From the NCBI GenBank assembly GCA_027621555.1, contig JAQCBJ010000010.1, forward strand, positions 1-52,032: 52,032 bases of DNA, in the 5' to 3' direction. Below are positions 48,660 through 52,032 of this stretch, in pieces (positions within the stretch are counted from its first letter, which is position 1; every line of letters begins with the position of its first letter). A program made the position numbers and the translations under genes. The notes below the pieces were generated by a model that made no database searches, was not told the origin of the DNA, and worked only from the letters and a program-made list of their open reading frames with translations. The DNA is from Bacteroidota bacterium (GTDB lineage: Bacteria > Bacteroidota > Bacteroidia > Flavobacteriales_D > Sanyastnellaceae).

Positions 48660-49983
48660 CATTCTCCTCCCAAAAATGGGCGAAAGCGTCGCGGAAGCAA
48701 CCATCACCAAGTTGGTGGTTGACGCCGGGGCGAGCGTGGAAGCGGACGAACCCATCGTGGAAATCGCCACGGACAAGGTCGATTCGGAAGTTCCTGCCCC
48801 TGAAGACGGCACCCTCGTGGAGTGGTGCATTGCGGAAGGAGACGTGGTTCAAGTAGGCGCCGTGATTGCACGCTATGACGTGGGGGGAGAGGCAGGCGAT
48901 ACGGCTCCGCAACCTGCGGCCGCCTCAGCGCCAGCAGCCTCGGTTCCGGCCGCTGCGGTGGAGGCCGCTCCCGAAGCATTGGCTGCCGCAATGGCTCCGC
49001 TCGACGCGGCCCCATCCCGCAAAGGTCCCTCAGGCCGATTCTATTCCCCGCTTGTGCGGAGCATTGCCCAAAAAGAGGGCATTTCGATGGCCGAGCTCGA
49101 GCAAGTCTCAGGCACAGGTTCCGAAGGCCGTGTCACGAAGAAGGACATCTTGGCGCACGTCGCACAGCGCTCAGGCGCTCCCGCTGCGGCCCCAGCACCT
49201 GCTCCTGCTGCACCTGCGGCGAAACCCGCGCCGGCACCTGCGGCTCCTGTTGCCACAAGCTTGGACGGGGCGTACGACATCGTGGAGATGGACCGGATGC
49301 GCAAAATGATCGCCGACCACATGGTTCGCAGCGTTCAGACGAGCCCCCACGTGACGTCCTTTGTGGAGGCCGACGTCACCAACTTGGTGATGTGGCGTAA
49401 CGCCAACAAAAAAGCCTTCCAGGAGAAGTTTGGGGAGAAGTTGACGTTCACTCCGCTGATTGCGGAAGCCATTGTCAAGGCCATTCGCGATTTCCCCGGT
49501 GTCAACGCAAGCGTGGTGGGGGACAACATCCACATCCACAAAGCAATCCACCTCGGAATGGCGGCAGCGTTGCCCTCCGGCAACTTGATTGTGCCGGTGA
49601 TCAAGCACGCGGACCAATACAACCTGCAAGGTTTGGCCCGCCAGGTCAACGATTTGGCCGACCGTGCCCGGGCTGGAAAACTCACGCCAGACGACATTTC
49701 TGGAGGAACGTACACCATGAGCAACGTGGGGACGTTTGGCAACGTGATGGGCACGCCCATCATCAACCAGCCTCAAGTCGGAATCTTGGCACTCGGAGCC
49801 ATTCGCAAACGCCCAGCTGTGCTTGAAACCGAGCATGGAGACGTCATCGCGGTGCGGCACATGATGTTCCTCAGCCACAGCTACGACCACCGCGTGGTGG
49901 ACGGCATGCTCGGCGGAAGCTTCGTGCGTCGCGTGGCCGACTACCTCGAGGGCTTCGACCTGAAGCGCGCAGTCGAAGGGTAA
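48646..49983 (+). CDS. Dihydrolipoyl acyltransferase (E2) of a 2-oxoacid dehydrogenase complex
   Basis: 445 aa. Lipoyl domain 1-78 with Lys44 in EIATDKVDSEV. Ala/Pro linker. Peripheral-subunit-binding domain at about 133-172 (YSPLVRSIAQKEGISMAELEQVSGTGSEGRVTKKDIL). Second Ala/Pro linker. Catalytic domain with His415 and Asp419 in HSYDHRVVDG. The DKVDSE lipoyl motif and overall form fit the branched-chain (BkdB-like) E2 best; pyruvate E2 is possible and 2-oxoglutarate E2 less so. E1 and E3 are not adjacent, as is common for this E2 in Bacteroidota. Confidence 0.92.
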   Translation: MAIIDILLPKMGESVAEATITKLVVDAGASVEADEPIVEIATDKVDSEVPAPEDGTLVEWCIAEGDVVQVGAVIARYDVGGEAGDTAPQPAAASAPAASVPAAAVEAAPEALAAAMAPLDAAPSRKGPSGRFYSPLVRSIAQKEGISMAELEQVSGTGSEGRVTKKDILAHVAQRSGAPAAAPAPAPAAPAAKPAPAPAAPVATSLDGAYDIVEMDRMRKMIADHMVRSVQTSPHVTSFVEADVTNLVMWRNANKKAFQEKFGEKLTFTPLIAEAIVKAIRDFPGVNASVVGDNIHIHKAIHLGMAAALPSGNLIVPVIKHADQYNLQGLARQVNDLADRARAGKLTPDDISGGTYTMSNVGTFGNVMGTPIINQPQVGILALGAIRKRPAVLETEHGDVIAVRHMMFLSHSYDHRVVDGMLGGSFVRRVADYLEGFDLKRAVEG

Positions 49984-50077
49984 CCTTCGACCCGCATTCA
50001 CGTACGACGTTCACGAAATCCCCGTTGCGTTGGGGAAAAGTCCGCAATCTTTAAGGCATTCCTAACGCATCGAATTG

Positions 50078-50085
50078 TAGATTTC
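50078..50085 (+). promoter_or_regulatory. Possible -7 box of the propeller protein gene
   Basis: TAGATTTC(G), near-match to TAnnTTTG, 16 bases before the ATG at 50102. The 118-bp gap 49984-50101 holds nothing else convincing. Confidence 0.3.
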
Positions 50086-50101
50086 GCTGAAATTGACTTG
50101 G

Positions 50102-52032
50102 ATGCACATGATGTTGAACTCCGTCAGGCGAATTTTTAACATTGCCATGCTGCTTGGTACGGGCGCTTCTGCGTTTGCGTCCGAGAGCGAGGTGGCGAAT
50201 GCAGAGTTCTGTACGGCCGACTCTACGTGGTCGAATTACACATCAGTCGAGTTGTTCATCGAGGGCAGCATTTTGATGGAAGAGGAGTTCTGGCACGAAG
50301 CTGAACGCGTTTGGTCTTTTGCCATTGAATCTCGACCGAAAAACCGGGTGCTGAAATACCGCCGAGCCCTTTGCCTTTATGAAATCGGTGAGAATTGGTT
50401 GGAGACAAAGGCGGCGTTCGAAGAAGTGGTGAAGGGGCAGCTCACTCTTCGCTATGACCCGTTCAACCCTAACCAGAAAATTCCGCCGATGGATGCCTTG
50501 CTCAGCCTCGCGAGCACGGAACATCGGCTGGGGGACTTCGATGCCGCACGAGGTCACGTCGACGACTTCCTTGCAAAGGCAGGGGAAAAGCACCCTTCCA
50601 CGGAGTGGGCCTCCAAAATTTTGGCTGAGATTCGGTTTGCGGAAATGCAATTGAATGCCCCTACGGATGCCACAGTTGTCCCAGTAGGTTTCAACACCGA
50701 CTCGCACGAGTCACGTCCTGTCATGACGGCAGACGGTCAAACCTTGTTTTTCTCATCAAATCGGCCTCGCAGCAATGGCTCCAACCATGGTCGAGTGGAT
50801 CCCAACACCAAGGAGCACTATTACGACATCTATCAAACCAAACTCAAAGCGGACAGCACTTGGTCCGAACCCGATTTTCTGAACATTGGTTTGCGTTACC
50901 ATTCCACGGTAGTGGGTTCGGACGCATTTGGGGAGAAACTTGTAGTGCTTGACAACGATGGATGGACCAGTGAGCTGAAAGTCACGCAAAGGTGGGAGCG
51001 TGGATGGACGGTGGCAGAGCCCCTGGAATTGGACAAACGAATTCCGAATCAGGGTGAAATCGTTTTCTTCCCTCAAAAGAACAGGCTCGTGGCCAGCATC
51101 CAAACCCGTCGTGGCGAGGGGGGGTATGATTTGTACGAGAGCAGCCTGGATGAGGAAGGCCGTTGGGGCAAACTCAAGTCTCTTGGTACCCGTGTGAACA
51201 CCTGGGGCGATGAGATTACGCCTTTCGTCGCTGCCGACGGACAGACGCTTTTCTTCGCATCAAATGGACTCCAAAGTATGGGTGGCTTCGACATCTACCG
51301 ATCCACAAGAAATGCAGCAGGTGGTTGGACGGAACCAGAACACCTTGGTGCTCCGATTAACAGCGTAGATGACGACATGGCCTTTGTCATTGGTGCGAAA
51401 GGGCAAGTTGGTTACTTCGCGACGCGACGAGAGGTCACGAGAGGTGACTTGGATTTGTACGAAGCCCGCATGAATGGCAACGCAGCACTGGAAGAGGAGG
51501 TGGTCATCTTGAGCATGAATGCGGAAAAGGTGGACAATGTTGACCAACCTGAATCCTTGGTCGTGAGGGATGTTGAAACGGGAGAAATTGTCCAGCGCGT
51601 GCAGAAAGGGAGTTCTGAAGACGTGTTCAACTTCATTTTGCCAACAGGCCGAGACTTCATTGTTGAATCAGAGTCTACGGCACTCGCTTCGAACGATCAG
51701 ACAGGCGCCCAGATCGGCAACCAGCCCAGCGTTCAGCGTCGCATTTCCTTGCCGGCGGACAGCAAAGCTGAAGTCATCAGTGTCACCTTTGAAGAGGTGT
51801 TCGCTCCCGTAGATCAGCTTCAGGAATCGTCCAGTGAAGCAAAGGAAGAGTTGACAGTGTTCGTGATTGAACCGAAGCCTTTTGCAGAGGGCATTGGGGT
51901 CGAGGCTGAGGCTGAGGCTGAGGAAACTGTCGAGACTGAAGAAGCCATTGAGTCGGAGGAGGCCGTTGAGACCGAAGAAGTCGTCGAGACCGAAGAAGTC
52001 GTCGAGACCGAAGAAGTCGTCGAGACCGAAGA
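50102..52032 (+). CDS. Secreted PD40/TolB-like beta-propeller protein (cut by window end)
   Basis: 643 residues are present; I translated it directly. N-terminal signal (MHMMLNSVRRIFNIAMLLGTGASAFAS; starts at Met3 or Met4 are also possible), a helical TPR-like part to ~190, then propeller blades with PD40 motifs: SRPVMTADGQTLFFSSNRP, YDIYQTKLKADSTWSEP, DEITPFVAADGQTLFFASN, GGFDIYRSTRNAAGGWTEPEHLG and DDDMAFVIGAKGQVGYFAT. A Glu-rich tail with VETEEV repeats runs into the window edge. In Bacteroidota this layout usually ends in an OmpA-like peptidoglycan-binding domain, which would lie outside the window. It is AT-richer than the genes before it. Confidence 0.75.
   Translation, partial: MHMMLNSVRRIFNIAMLLGTGASAFASESEVANAEFCTADSTWSNYTSVELFIEGSILMEEEFWHEAERVWSFAIESRPKNRVLKYRRALCLYEIGENWLETKAAFEEVVKGQLTLRYDPFNPNQKIPPMDALLSLASTEHRLGDFDAARGHVDDFLAKAGEKHPSTEWASKILAEIRFAEMQLNAPTDATVVPVGFNTDSHESRPVMTADGQTLFFSSNRPRSNGSNHGRVDPNTKEHYYDIYQTKLKADSTWSEPDFLNIGLRYHSTVVGSDAFGEKLVVLDNDGWTSELKVTQRWERGWTVAEPLELDKRIPNQGEIVFFPQKNRLVASIQTRRGEGGYDLYESSLDEEGRWGKLKSLGTRVNTWGDEITPFVAADGQTLFFASNGLQSMGGFDIYRSTRNAAGGWTEPEHLGAPINSVDDDMAFVIGAKGQVGYFATRREVTRGDLDLYEARMNGNAALEEEVVILSMNAEKVDNVDQPESLVVRDVETGEIVQRVQKGSSEDVFNFILPTGRDFIVESESTALASNDQTGAQIGNQPSVQRRISLPADSKAEVISVTFEEVFAPVDQLQESSSEAKEELTVFVIEPKPFAEGIGVEAEAEAEETVETEEAIESEEAVETEEVVETEEVVETEEVVETE
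51965..52032 (+). repeat. 18-bp tandem repeat (VETEEV), open at window end
   Basis: Units at 51965-51982, 51983-52000, 52001-52018 and a partial one at 52019-52032. The first differs from the others by one silent base; the rest are identical. A GAGGCT hexamer repeat lies just before (51902-51922). Confidence 0.95.

Noticed and set aside
50018-50035. CCCC...GGGG pair after the E2 gene
   Set aside because: Short stem with a long loop and no T run; too weak to call a terminator.
1-52032. tRNA, rRNA, CRISPR arrays, IS elements, phage genes, riboswitches
   Set aside because: I looked on both strands for clover-leaf motifs, spaced direct repeats, transposase and integrase motifs and saw none. A tRNAscan, Rfam or CRISPR search would be decisive.

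Overview
The window looks like a stretch of chromosome from an aerobic, high-GC member of the Bacteroidota, most like the Flavobacteriales. The basis is: the gene run bamD-rpoZ-coaBC-DUF4835(PorD)-recN, which is characteristic of that phylum; a CarboxypepD_reg-type TonB-dependent receptor; a secreted protein ending in a type IX secretion (Por) sorting domain; family-specific sequence variants in CoaBC, AroA and Uup; and start codons that often sit just behind a TAnnTTTG-like box, the -7 promoter element of this phylum. There are no rRNA or tRNA genes, insertion sequences, CRISPR arrays or prophage genes that I can recognise. Coding density is very high. No gap between genes exceeds 300 bp, many same-strand neighbours overlap by 1-8 bases, and several convergent pairs overlap at their 3' ends.

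Layout. 1-7.0 kb: an MMPL/RND exporter (cut by the window edge), dnaK, a periplasmic-binding-type metal/cobamide receptor protein, a Gfo/Idh/MocA oxidoreductase on a divergent, nearly overlapping promoter, a FemAB/BioF2-like acyltransferase and a secreted TPR-like protein. 7.1-12.0 kb: an Lhr-like 'ligase-associated' helicase and a TonB-dependent receptor. 12.0-17.1 kb (minus): bamD, rpoZ, coaBC, DUF4835/porD, recN as one operon. 17.2-21.0 kb (plus): an alpha-oxoamine synthase (serine palmitoyltransferase-like), truA and a lipid-type ABC exporter. 21.0-22.1 kb: two small unrecognised genes of visibly lower GC. 22.1-26.2 kb: phenylacetyl-CoA epoxidase genes paaABCD plus a PaaI-type thioesterase, with paaE divergent. 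26.3-28.7 kb: a repeat-rich, type IX-secreted protein. 28.8-34.6 kb: an Uup-type ABC-F ATPase, elaA, pyrG, an AI-2E-family transporter and sixA. 34.7-36.2 kb: a DtxR/MntR regulator and a ZIP metal transporter behind two tandem operator-like boxes. 36.2-46.1 kb: mpl, an EI24 membrane protein, aroA, ubiE/menG, a TrkH-type K+ channel, a heptose kinase, an aspartate aminotransferase and a sodium/solute symporter. 46.1-52.0 kb: recR, a glycosyltransferase fused to a degenerate sugar-phosphotransferase-like region, a dihydrolipoyl acyltransferase (E2), and a beta-propeller protein cut by the window end inside an 18-bp tandem repeat.

How they fit together. Most genes are housekeeping: chaperone, repair, cofactor, nucleotide, aromatic, menaquinone and envelope biogenesis. 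The accessory content is the oxygen-dependent phenylacetate degradation module, metal homeostasis (MntR-ZIP), surface and lipid functions (TonB receptor, SPT-like enzyme with ABC exporter, secreted repeat protein, glycosyltransferase fusion) and the two orphan genes. The least explained items are the glycosyltransferase fusion, the six 21-residue GCTD repeats, the orphan pair with a hairpin abutting its start codon, and several palindromes in promoters and leaders.
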